Of a stretch of DNA of 64,000 nt, positions 38,475 to 49,230 are shown piece after piece. Source of the stretch: Alentia gelatinosa. Its lineage: Eukaryota; Annelida; Polychaeta; Phyllodocida; Polynoidae. Location: assembly GCA_950022655.1 (NCBI GenBank), contig OX465579.1, forward strand, positions 40,403,950 to 40,467,949, written 5' to 3'. The translations under genes and the position numbers were made by a program. The notes under the pieces were generated by a model. It was not told the DNA's origin, ran no database searches, and saw nothing but the letters and a program-made list of their open reading frames with translations. Position 1 is the stretch's first letter. Every line of letters starts with the position of its first letter.

Positions 38475-38717
38475 GGCGTTCCTGATTGGACGAGCAGTCA
38501 CGTGATCATCATGTGACTGCGTTGTTGTTTTGTACGACCAAGTGCGTTCGACATGGCCGTGTCGCCCGTTTCTGTCATTGCAGTGGGTGCTATGTGTCAA
38601 ACCACACAGTTCCTATGGAGTTTAAACCTTGTAAACTTAAAAAGCTGGGGTTGTCTGATTAACCCAAGCACCAAGTTTGGTCTAAACATGGAGGAAAACC
38701 ACTGTGAGTATTTTTAG
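38475..38717 (+). CDS. Candidate promoter and first exon (CCAAT, E-box palindrome, short ORF with donor)
   Basis: An inverted CCAAT box (CTGATTGGACG, 38482-38492) is followed by a near-perfect 25-bp palindrome (38495-38519) holding CACGTG and CATGTG E-boxes. ATG at 38553 (GACATGGCC) opens a 54-codon frame starting MAVSPVSVIAVGAMCQ and ending at TAG 38715. A donor-grade GTGAGT lies at 38704, so the exon could end at 38703. Three further ATGs occur in the region, so the true start is uncertain. Identity unknown. Confidence 0.3.
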
Positions 38718-38969
38718 TAACCTTGCTGGGTTTTATCCCAGCCCGGTGTATGTATACATATTGACAGTGTCTCTGTCAGTTGATGTTTTCCTTGTTATAA
38801 CTGTATATCCCAAGGTAAAAATGTTGACGTGTTCATCAACATCAAATCGAGGGGTGAAGACCAAGTTCCCCCTGTCCCGTCATTCGTAGATTGAGCAGTC
38901 ACTTGCTGAACCAGTCAGCCCGTGCTGTCGTTCTGACTTTATAGCATCAGAGAGGAGCAGTGTTTCGGG

Positions 38970-39450
38970 GGTGGTGGTACCCTCGTGAAGCTATCATGGT
39001 TTCGACTGATCTACAGTCTCATCAGGCATAGGTGCAGTAGGTACTCTTCTGTGGTCTTCCTTCCCACAACCAGTATGGGATATTGCAGCCCCGCTAGAAT
39101 TTTGTAGACATAATTCAAAGCGTTAGTATTCTCTCTATGTTGTGTAGTCCCAACTGTCACCTCTCCACCCGTTCTACGCCCATGTGTTGGAGCGGTTGTT
39201 CGTAATTTTTTCGTTCCAATAGACTTTGTGTGAGAATCCATGGTTGGAAAAAAATTTGGGGGGGGAAGGGTCAGGTGGGGAGTTGTGACAATTAGCCGTA
39301 CCTGTTGTCCAAAGTGTTGAGACCGTTTGGGGCATTGGTCTTGAGTCGATGTATCCAGTTGAATTTGATCTTGTTACATAGCGGAAAACTGCGACTAATC
39401 ATGTCAATTTCATCTACTCTAGGAAATATCCTGCGGTGGGATCCTACATG
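38970..39450 (-). mobile_element. Probable Penelope-like element remnant (GIY-YIG C-terminus plus terminal-repeat sequence)
   Basis: Minus-strand frame ending at 39292 contains FNWIHRLKTNAPNGLN (39361-39317). This matches the Trp-Ile-x2-Leu-(K/R)-Thr-x2-Pro-x-Gly-Leu-Asn block seen at the end of the GIY-YIG endonuclease region of Penelope-like RTs. A hammerhead-like core follows on the same strand at 39.0 kb. A 47-48 nt sequence beginning TTTTCCAACCA (39251-39204) recurs in the same orientation at 40606-40560, as expected of the terminal repeats. RT itself is not visible between them. If the reading is right, this is a heavily deleted copy. Confidence 0.42.
38978..39025 (-). ncRNA. Hammerhead-ribozyme-like core of a Penelope-like element
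   Basis: On the minus strand: CTGATGA (39025-39019), a 5-bp stem II GACTG/CAGTC with a 5-nt loop, then GAAA (39003-39000) and CC, with GGTA at 38982-38979 able to close a minimal stem III and provide an NUH cleavage triplet. Known: Penelope-like elements carry type I hammerheads with very short stem III in their terminal repeats. Stem I is not evident: bases before CTGATGA do not pair with those after GGTA, so this copy may be inactive. The core match, stem II and neighbouring protein remnant make chance unlikely. Confidence 0.5.
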
Positions 39451-40559
39451 TATATATGCGTGGAGTGGCGCAAAAAAGTGCATCTGAAAACACCATGCCC
39501 TTTGACTAGTGTATAATTTAGTACACATGAACCCATCCTGGCATCTGTAGAACTGCATATACATAGGGGAATATATCAGGCAGATATGAGCTGTTATATA
39601 GGATAATATAGCAAGCGTTAGCGAACTATTTAGGCGAACTCCAGAATAAGGTGGACGTTGTGAGTGCAAATACGTTCTCTGTGGGCTTCCCGCTTTCAAC
39701 AGGCTGCCACCTGCTCGCGACACACGCTAGTGTGTCTGACTGTGTGTGAAGGAGGGTAGACGAGGGTGGCACATCAGGAAGCCACAATGAAATCGCGGGG
39801 GCGGCCGAACCTTGACTTCTCCCAATAGTCCACCTGTGCTCGATAGGTCGCGGGAGTCTATATCAATTAGACCCTGCCTGTTGGCATGCGAGATCTCAAT
39901 TAGGAGGGGCCGCCTGGAAGGGTGATCCATCGGCCAGACGGAGGCACGGGGACTGGAGATGCTGAGCGAAGGGAATATATCATGCAGCTCAGCAGGGGGC
40001 AGATTCACATGGTGTTCTTATCTAGTCCACTGGCACGGCTCACCCACGTGCTACTGGCGCTATCAGTGCATGCTACCTATGCTAGGCTCCGTTTGACGGA
40101 TCATAAAAGAGATATAGGTTGACTACAGACATTCGTGTCGGCAGGCTTGCTGTTCTTAATACCTCCAACCTGTAGAGTCTTCGTTTTTATTTATGTCACC
40201 GACATGTTACGAATATGCAAGGCAAGATGTGGCTTCCAATAATACATCTCACATTAGCCTCAGTAATGAAACAGGTCTGTCACACTAGTTTTGCTTGATA
40301 TGGGTCTGTTGAGAGGAGCTGGTGATGGGAAACGCAAATCGCGTGAAGCATTGAAATATGTCGAAATGGGCATCTACATTTTGCGTTCTGTCAAAGAGAC
40401 CCTACCATTTATAGCCTACGAACTACGATTTGATAATTCAGAAACTGTTCAGCAAACGTATCAAATAATATAGACATACTAGGTATTGTCACGTATGATA
40501 CCACATCTAGGTAAGTCCTGTAGGGAGGGAACCAAACAAGGATCGTAATATGATGTTTG

Positions 40560-40606
40560 AATTTTTTCGTTCCAGTGGATCACGTTAGTATTCCGTGGTT
40601 GGAAAA
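40560..40606 (-). repeat. Second copy of the 39.2 kb terminal-repeat-like motif
   Basis: Shares TTTTCCAACCA and TGGAACGAAAAAATT with 39204-39251 with a divergent middle; same orientation, 1.36 kb apart. Confidence 0.5.
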
Positions 40607-40653
40607 TGAAGTTATAGATGTGAACTGTATTCTCGATTCATTAAGAAAAAACA

Positions 40654-41024
40654 TTATGGGCCTCTCATTATGAAATAACCCCATGTAAACTTATTGTTCA
40701 AATCTATTAGAGTGGACATTACTTGTATAACCGTAGATGCATCTTTCCATAGCATACTAATAATATGTGAGGAACTATCATCAACATGTTTTTCAACGCG
40801 GAGAAGTTCCAAATACGGCAAAAGTATTTCCAATTCCTCTGGGTTTCCCTCTTGAAAGTATGCAGGATTTAAAGCAAGTCTCATTATAAGAACCAATTCG
40901 CGCTGGATAAAACAAAAGGGATTTCTGATAGAATTCTCAGGCAGCAAATGCCCAATTACGCGTGACGACAGGAACGCTGCTACGGTAATGAGTCCCGCCA
41001 GCTCACAGCTCGCCGGCGCTGCAG
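40654..41024 (-). CDS. Unidentified open frame, about 120 codons, possible exon
   Basis: Minus-strand frame open from just after a TAG near 41025 to a stop at 40654. It reads ELAGLITVAAFLSSRVIGHL, then FIQRELVLIMRLALNPAYF and NPEELEILLPYLELLRVEK, an amphipathic helical protein with balanced composition. The 5' part is CpG-rich and an AG acceptor (CCCTGCAG) precedes it. No donor is clear near its end. Not recognised; the length is near what chance allows in this window. Confidence 0.25.
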
Positions 41025-41039
41025 GGCGCTACTCACAGT

Positions 41040-43390
41040 AAACAGGCAACAGCTCGGGTAAGAGGTGCAGCCACACCAGAATGATTGTGCTTGTAAGACA
41101 GCGGTGTAACGTGTTGGCGGCGAGATGAGACGTAGATGGGAGGAGGGCTATCGTGTTGTAAGAACAAGAGTAATTTCCGATCACGACAGCGTGTGTGAAG
41201 GTACCGTCTGCAGTGGGAATATTGGCCCGGCTGCCTGTTGAAGCTGCTTGCAACATCATCAGGGGCATTAGTTTCTGGGAGGGATAGGTGATTTCAAGAT
41301 AGCCAGCTGACATGTTAAAAGATATTACATCTCTATCACCCTCTTGTCATAGTGGCTGCAACTAAGAAGTAAATGCTACACAAGATGGGGCAAGTAGATC
41401 ACATTTGAAGCACAAAAACAGGTCACAGATGATTAAAGGGTATCTCGTCAAACATGGTAAGGGCGAGCACATGATGAAAGGACACGTTCGTGAGCAATGG
41501 CAACGGCATGGGGGAGGATTGTAAATGTACTATACGGCATATTAGGCAGCCTTGGAATTAAGCTCTGAAGCTACGAACGTTAGTCTCTCACGGACTCTGA
41601 GCATGATACGGTAGAGGATGGAGAGCGTGCATCACTCTTCTTAATTGGTTGCTTAAGCAAAAAGGAAAGATTCTTCTTTGATCTTGCTTGAAATCACTCT
41701 TAATCTTAACGAATCAAGGGGAATAGGAATTGCTTCACCACCCCCTCTCCCAATGTACCATGAATTTCTTAATTCCATCAGTGCCCATACTAAGGACACA
41801 AAAGAAAATGACATTTTATTGTAGTGTGCGAAAGCAAACAGCAATAAAGGTAAGGGTTTCTACTATAGTGTCCTCAAATGCCAAACTGTAATAGGGCTAT
41901 AAAAAGATAAGAGATTACTTTTTTGATCACATCATATTACATTCAGAAACTTAGTCTTCCAATATCTAATATCAATATTGTCGTAACAATTAGAAACCGC
42001 TAAGTTTAGGGACATATGGATTACTTTTCTGTTTGACGCTGGAATATTGTGAGATATATAACGTAACATGGGGTAGAAATGATAATTGGGTATATCAAAA
42101 TTATCCTTAAACAGTACATTCAATACGATCAAGCGATAAGAAAGTCACTTCTATTGGAGTTTTTTTTAAATAAAAGTCATCATCAAATGATCGGCCATCA
42201 GATTGGTCCCCAAGAGAGTACTCCTTTAGACATTACCGAGTCAAATGATCTAGATTGTACTTGCTCATCATATATGAGTTAGATACAAGTCTAATGAAAA
42301 AAACCAAATCGATGTGGCACCATCACCAAGAGTATGCGCTCTGAACAGAGTAGAAATCCCAAACCTTATTTCAGCACATACGTTTGTCTGAGAACACGAG
42401 AATAATCCCCTTTCTCCTTTTGCGTTGCAAATACATCATTATTGATATGAAAGATACTGCAATTCGGTCATCAAACTAAAGCCAACTTCTCAAGGATTCC
42501 TCACATGGGTTTGGAATAAAAAGGCTATTAAACATTTCAGAGACGAGTCGATAAAATCACTATAAACTCTTCTCGATCTGCATGAGCTTTAAAGGGAATG
42601 GTGTTATGGTTGTGCAGATACACATGAAAGTAAAGTGAAATGGCATTGACTAAATAGGATGGTGCTAACATAGAGAGGTACTTTGAGTTCATGGATGGTC
42701 GGCCATTCACCCTGCCATGACCGAGCTGTATTTGATGGCTTTCTTTGGCTGATGGAAATGGCAACCAAAATATGTCATTATTTCGTATCTAACTAGACGC
42801 TTGCTGTTATCATCCAGGTCACTTGCACAGCTGGGGTCTCCCTTTTAATTTGCTCCTGAGCTATGGATATACTAACGCTATATGTATACATATACAGGGG
42901 CAATTTAATATAAATGGTCGGGGAAAGAATCTTAGATAAAAAATCAACAGAAGTAATTTTGTGATACTTGAAGTCTAAACTTTTAGAAAACATATGTAAA
43001 GGTTAAATGGTGAACGTATCCTATGTTGGAAATACTGCATGACGCCTTTTAGTATACATGTCAGTATCAAGAAACCAAAGATATTTATTTTTCAGAAACA
43101 TTTCACTGCAAGAACTATGTCGCTTATCTACGAAATTGAAAACAAACTCTCTTCCTAGAGCGTATTTTATTTTCTGAAAATTATGTTAAATATTCTATAC
43201 CTTACATTCTTGGGATGCGAGAGCTGTTGTCAGGTTTATCTCACCCCTGGTATTTTTTCTCCATAGACTTAACATTGGGAACTCGTATCTAACGCCCATT
43301 AGATATTTAGGAAACATATCCAATGAGGATAATGTCACAAATGTTAGCCCATTAGTCAATATTAAGGGTGAGATAAATTCACAAACCCAT
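41040..43390. other. No supported gene
   Basis: AT-rich DNA without recognised motifs or consistent exon boundaries. Confidence 0.45.
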
Positions 43391-43401
43391 TCAAGTTTAC
43401 G

Positions 43402-43503
43402 GTCAGAGCTCGATCCCATCTCATTTGAATCACTACGTAATTCACGTGGCTTCGCCTTGTGAATTACTACGTGATTCAAACTCGATGGGATATGGGCTCA
43501 GAC
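43402..43503. repeat. Fold-back element, about 50-bp imperfect arms
   Basis: Arms 43402-43450 and 43454-43503 pair around a very short loop; the TTTGAATCAC and GTAATTCAC blocks are conserved, with a small central rearrangement in each arm. Confidence 0.75.
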
Positions 43504-44169
43504 CCTAAAGGTTTCCTCTATAATACTTTATAACACTGCCAAAGTTAAGATGTTCTATAAGAATCACCACCTATGCCTATTATATGTGAAAAGGGTTACC
43601 AAGTTACCCGGGAAATATGCTAGCGCAGCCCCTTACTTATGCTCCATTCCTCATTCTCTAAATACCATGTTGGATACACAGAAAACTATCAGGTATAATA
43701 CTATGTAATGATGAACGGAACTCATTTTCTGTATATATATATATATATTGACAGTTATACAATAAATATATTTCTAAGAATATGCCATTTAAGTTTCTAA
43801 ATTTATGATAAGCCAATCGTTGGATAATAAGGACACTGAATTTATGTGATAATTTATAAACGCCGGAAAAAGATATCACAGCTATTGATATCAGTATTAT
43901 TCTCCTAGAACCCGATGAATAACAATGTATTGCTGTCAGCCATTAGAGGGCTGCTGATAAGGGGTCTTCTTCGACGACTGAGATACCAAAATAGCTTTTA
44001 ATGTCAGTTTGTTTCTTGGCGTTACGCTACCTTTCGCGACAATAATATCCTATAAATGTTATAGCAATTATCCTACCACTGATATCGCCAAGACTTCGAC
44101 GAAACGCAGATAAAGAATATATTTTTTATGGGCATTCTATGATATGGCTAGTGGATGGGCTATGGAATA

Positions 44170-44194
44170 TCTCACTCTCTCTCTCTCTCTCTGT
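44170..44194. repeat. (CT)n microsatellite
   Basis: Short run of CT repeats. Confidence 0.85.
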
Positions 44195-45225
44195 CTACTG
44201 AAATGTATTTCAGTATTGTTTTTTTTACAAATATAACTATAGCTGTATCGCCACTTATGCTTCAGGGCAATGCTCACAATACTTCTAAATCATGATTCCA
44301 ACGAAGTCACCTGCTGCTATGCACACCCAATATAACAACACTAAAGTTTTACGGAGTTGATACTATACTCTTTATTCCTTACATACATATAAAGGGAGTG
44401 CTGCAGACATTTGACCTCTGATATATCTCTTGCCAAATCTGCGATGTATAAAGTGATTTGTTTCAATTAAATAAGTATACTCTTTCATCAGATTGTCGCT
44501 CGATTGGTTCATTATGTTACAATTAGAAAGTATATAATCTGATAAACGACCCCTGCCAAGTGATACTGACGTCTGCAGTGACGTCAGTCCTTGCAAGGTG
44601 AACTCTAGCGGCACATGTCCCGTGACCTGTGACGTTCTGGTTAACAAAACAATCAATCATTCACATCGGGTTTCCTAAAATCAATTAGGGGTCTAAGCCA
44701 TATTAAAACAAGTCTACAAGCTTGAAACCTCAAGCTGGTGTATGTTGGTTAAAAATCATACAGTTTAGAATGAGATGCCTTCCAGAGGCCCCAAAATCAA
44801 TATTGAAGTTGATTTCCCAAAAAATGCTTAAATCAACAATAGCCCCACCCCCAAAGTGATTGTTTTATAGGCTGGCACAAGCTGGCATAGGTTTGGTATT
44901 GAATGTTGCTATGTACTAGTGAATCATGGGAAAAGATATGATTACCTTTTCCTCATGCGGTTTTGACCAGGATGTAAGATATTTTTGATATTTTTCATTT
45001 ATGGATAAAGATTAAACTATCCCCGACTATCTAATTGTGTCGGTTCGTAGGCTGATATATATATTACACCGTGAGCACTTCAAACAACAAGGTTCAATTT
45101 GTTTCCTACACAATTACATTTAAGCAACTGATGATTGTGTTTGTAGACGATGCGGTCCAAACTAAATATAATGCGATTTATGTCTCACAAATGCTGCTTT
45201 AAAATGTCTTATATGAGCAGTAAAA

Positions 45226-45227
<2 letters not shown>

Positions 45228-45322
<95 letters not shown>
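45228..45322. repeat. (TA)n microsatellite, 95 bp, uninterrupted
   Basis: Pure TA dinucleotides. Translated frames across it (Tyr-Ile repeats) are artefacts. Confidence 0.97.
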
Positions 45323-45324
<2 letters not shown>

Positions 45325-45741
45325 ATTTTTTAGGCTGAAAAGCTTTCTCAAATATGCTTTTGCGAAATAAAATGTTTAAATTCTCATAATTGTTTTCATT
45401 TTTTCATATACCTCAATTTATACTGTATGAACTTTATTGTCCACCGGCGATGTACATACGTCAGGGCTTACCACATAGGGGGAAGGAATCCATACTGGAG
45501 CAACATGCAGGAACTGATTAGATGGCCCTATCATTTATTCATATCTACGGGGATATTCAGTAAAGGTGACATGTGTTAATTTGCTTGCCGGCGCTGACAA
45601 ACTGCTATTGTCAATTTCGACGGCATGTGTCGTATATAGAATTTGGCAATAAGAAGGTTCATTGAGGACAATGGTGTATTATGTGAAACCATAGTGATGG
45701 TGACAATACGGGGAAGATTTATGAGTTATTTCGGAGAAATT

Positions 45742-45769
45742 CGTTCTGAACGAGTGAGTTCAGAACGAG
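45742..45769. repeat. 11-bp stem hairpin
   Basis: TCGTTCTGAAC and GTTCAGAACGA with a 6-nt loop. Confidence 0.75.
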
Positions 45770-46039
45770 AGGTTTTGCATTTGTTTACATCGACGAGTCG
45801 CCCGCTCGGCCCGTGAATGTATCGAAATCGATATTTCCCGCATATCTAAGCTATATAACGTGTTTCACGTGCTTCATACTCGTATTCCACCTCAATGTTT
45901 GATAAATGTACACACTAACTCTTTCCGTGGGTTCTGTACGACGCCACGGAACTTGTGAAGTGAAGGCATCCGCCATTTTTAAATCTTCCGTGCACAACCG
46001 TGTTGTTGGCCTCTCGACCAATCAAAATGCGTTATTTCT

Positions 46040-46121
46040 TCAAAGCGTGCAATTTGTAGCTCAAAGCGTGCAGGTTAGCCTCAAAGCGTGCATTTTGTCA
46101 CTCAAAGCGTGCAATCTGTTG
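46040..46121 (+). repeat. Four tandem units of 20-21 bp
   Basis: TCAAAGCGTGCA starts at 46040, 46061, 46081 and 46102, followed by variable 8-9 nt spacers. It lies in an open 126-codon frame (45906-46286), so it could encode a short degenerate repeat, but no other coding evidence exists. Confidence 0.85.
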
Positions 46122-46289
46122 GTATCCAAGGGCACCAGTACAACATTTCACAGCATACAGTGCAATCTGTGTATAGTTACTATACCCATAGGAGCAGTAT
46201 GTATTTACTCTGACTTTGTGCATAGGTATATAATAATAGAAGGTTTCCTGCCGTTGATTATGTTGCAGCTAGATGGCTCAACATAGTCA

Positions 46290-48890
46290 ATGATTGCGGA
46301 TTTAACTCACGAGCTACTCATGGGCATATCAGACCTGGTTCCAGACGTTGAGAAAACGGAGATGCAATAACAAGAGCCAGCCAGGAGGAGGTTTCTTTCA
46401 GTAGCCTGGATATGATAGTTTAGATTTTTAAACAATAGAATAATATGAGATCTAATCCCGCATGTTGGATCTCAGAGAACCTCTCCAGGCATGCAAAATG
46501 CTACAGAGCTATACTGAGAACGGTTCACGATTTCGCGATAGATTGCAGATTGTACCAGTAAACTGCTTAATAAAAAATAATTCCTGTTCTTACAGCCCAG
46601 TTCATATTGCCTACCGAAGCCCACGGCAGACGTCGCACCATTAACAGCTCCAATCTAAATCAACTTCGGCCCTGTTAGTTAATTGGGCATTTTAATCAAA
46701 TAGGGAGGGAAATTAAAATCTTATGATTCCTTCCTGCATGCATTCCCATAACTTAAGGCAAGCCGAGGCAAGTCATATTTTTTATTTTGTTTGTGACTGC
46801 AGATTAAAACAAAAGTTATATCGTTACTAGTATGTACAGATATGTGTTTTACAAGGTAGATCAAGAGGACTCTCAGTATGGTCTGAAATACATCAAGTTC
46901 CCGGACATCGACCTGGAATCATTTTGAAATGGCAATATGCAGTTTAATTTCATCTCTCCTGCCATTCTGAATTTGGCATTGATCGACATCAGCCAGAACC
47001 ATGTATCTAGAAATACTTATTACTCATACAATGTTCTAGATTTATGAAAGACTGATCCCCCTTAGTGCAATATGCTAGGTACCTGACGATGCCATCCCCT
47101 TCAAGATATCACTACTGATAAAGATGTGTCCAGCATATAAATAGCCTCTCCCATCTTCTACTTTTACTGATAATAAGATAGGCATAGACTAAACCATATG
47201 ACAATCATTACACCAGAGACGGAACCAAGAAAAATGATAGGTAATTAGCAAGCAGGTGGGAAACGCTCATGAATATATGTAATCTCGTATATCTGCACTT
47301 CAGCGCAAGTCAATTCTTATGCTGATGGAATGAAAATACAGGTGATCTTCTGCCTCTACAATCCTTACAAGTAATATATTATGATGACGTAAAGAATATA
47401 CTAATGGAAAAGCTACATCTCGCAATCTACATCTCCAGCATACCTGTAGCTCAGTTTCGTAGCCTTTATTCGGTAGACCTCTTGGATACTGATTGCTTAT
47501 GGTTATACGAGTATTGTCTTTAATACGTTTATGGCTTCAATATTGGGAACATACTATGTTCTTTCTTTTCCCAAGAGAGTAAATTACGTATTCATATTCT
47601 TTAATGCCAATCCTCCACAATGTATCATGTCTCATAACCAAGTGTAAGCAACTACAAAAGATCTGCAAAGCAATCCCATCAAACGTATGATATCACATTG
47701 TAGTAATTTGTGTTCTACGTTTAAACAGCAGTGAAGCTAACTATATAGCTGTTGAGCGTTAGATCTTTTTCTCATGATGTGATCTATGTGGGGCCTACTA
47801 TGGAAAGTGCTAAAGGGCTGTACGGACAACAGGTGTTAAGCAGAGGAGGTAAGCCTGCTGGGCGCCACAGTAGGAGCAGCAGGCATTTCTTCACATGATA
47901 TTTTTTCCACTGTTTGGCAAATCTTGGATGTTCCAGATGAGCTTTTCCTTCTTGCAGCCAGAGGCCCTACTATAGCTGCGTTTAGCGTTACAGCCTGCTA
48001 TATAAAGACACCTATAGTAGGGATCGACTCTTCTTCCAGGATGGGATAGGGCCTGTAGTATGCTGGCTGACAGGAAATACTACAGACACGAAAATGAGGT
48101 GTTGCTTGGTTGTTTTCTACGCAAGATCTATGTATAAAGATCAAGCATTCCTTCTATTCTAGTCGCGCTACCACTAAAACACAATGTCTACACATGGGGA
48201 AAAATAATCAGAACAATAGTTCAGCGACCATTTATCATCACCCTCTTAAAATAAACTGCTGATAGTCTGTATTGGTAATGTGCGTTAGTCACATGTAACC
48301 TATGGAAATAACACTACAGACAACACGCCACATCCATCCACATGCACGAGTTCTAGTCTTAAAGGCTATACAGGCAATATCTATGGTTATAACAGGTTAA
48401 TTCCATACAAACACACTATGTGAATTCTGAGGGAGGAGGAGGGAAAAGACAAATGGGTCTATTTGTGGGAGGCGTAGGGACTGTCAACATCCCCACGCCC
48501 CGCCGGCCTGCCGTTATATAGAAAAGGATGACAGCCATTTTCCTTCCGCCGACGCTCGATCTATGCTTGCTCAGCATTTGCCATTGCGCTTAGAACGATA
48601 AATGCCTTTCTGCCAGGGGCCCGTTTACACATCGCCTCTGTCCCATGGTGAAACGTTAGCTACGACTAGCTTGCCTGGTGCTCGAGGAGTCGCTTGCTCG
48701 CGGATGGTGCATGCGGGAAGACAAAGGCAGAGAGCCGAGTGTCGATTCAATCAGGCGTCGATCATTACTGCTCTCCAGACGCCTTCATGTACCGCCCCGA
48801 TCGCACGCCTAGCTCCTCTACTCTGCTTAGCCTAAACATATGAGTCTGTGCTCTGAACATGTATATTTCCAGTATGGCCAGAGTACGGTA
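46290..48890. other. No supported gene
   Basis: A CpG-rich stretch at 48.55-48.84 kb is open on the plus strand (ATG 48602, MPFCQGPVYTSPLSHGE) but has no supporting signal. The rest is AT-rich and featureless to me. Confidence 0.45.
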
Positions 48891-48893
48891 GAG

Positions 48894-48917
48894 GTATATA
48901 CATATATATATATATAC

Positions 48918-48998
<81 letters not shown>
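48894..48998. repeat. (TA)n microsatellite, target of the YR retrotransposon
   Basis: About 105 bp of near-continuous TA with a few C or double-A interruptions. It directly abuts A1, and the same TA tract resumes after B2 at 53752-53765, so the element split one microsatellite. Confidence 0.9.
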
Positions 48999-49002
<4 letters not shown>

Positions 49003-49210
49003 AGAAATAGTAATAGTATTTCTATTATTAATTATCAGGGGGCGCCACTGGTGACTAGTTCCTATCACAACCACAGAGGGTGCCATTGTCGGCTAAGGCC
49101 TGGGTTTAACCTACGTCTTTCAGTCACGCACCCGTCGCCAGTGGATTCACTACCATGAAATATACACTGCCGTTTCTCCTGTTACTTATACCGGCGGTTG
49201 TTTTTTTTTT
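48999..49210 (+). repeat. A1, left split direct repeat of the YR retrotransposon
   Basis: Left terminal repeat. Identical to A2 over 202 bp, then a run of 17 T (10 T in A2). Near its start AGAAATA (49003-49009) and TATTTCT (49017-49023) form a 7-bp hairpin with a 7-nt loop. CCACTGG and CCAGTGG further in form a second, widely spaced inverted pair. It supplies the 5' leader of the Gag-like ORF, so a promoter is likely here, but no TATA box is evident. Confidence 0.9.
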
Positions 49211-49230
49211 TTTTTTTGGTTGTTTTCAAA

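Noticed and set aside
45150..45338. ORFs made of Tyr-Ile repeats (also at 48832-49086 and 55021-55489)
   Set aside because: Translation of (TA)n microsatellites.
46040..46121. CRISPR-like array
   Set aside because: Repeats of 12 bp with 8-9 nt spacers in a eukaryotic AT-rich context; a simple tandem repeat.
49198..49230. TTG start of the Gag-like ORF inside the poly-T tract
   Set aside because: Gives a poly-Phe leader encoded by the T-run of the repeat; the ATG at 49231 has a good context and is preferred.
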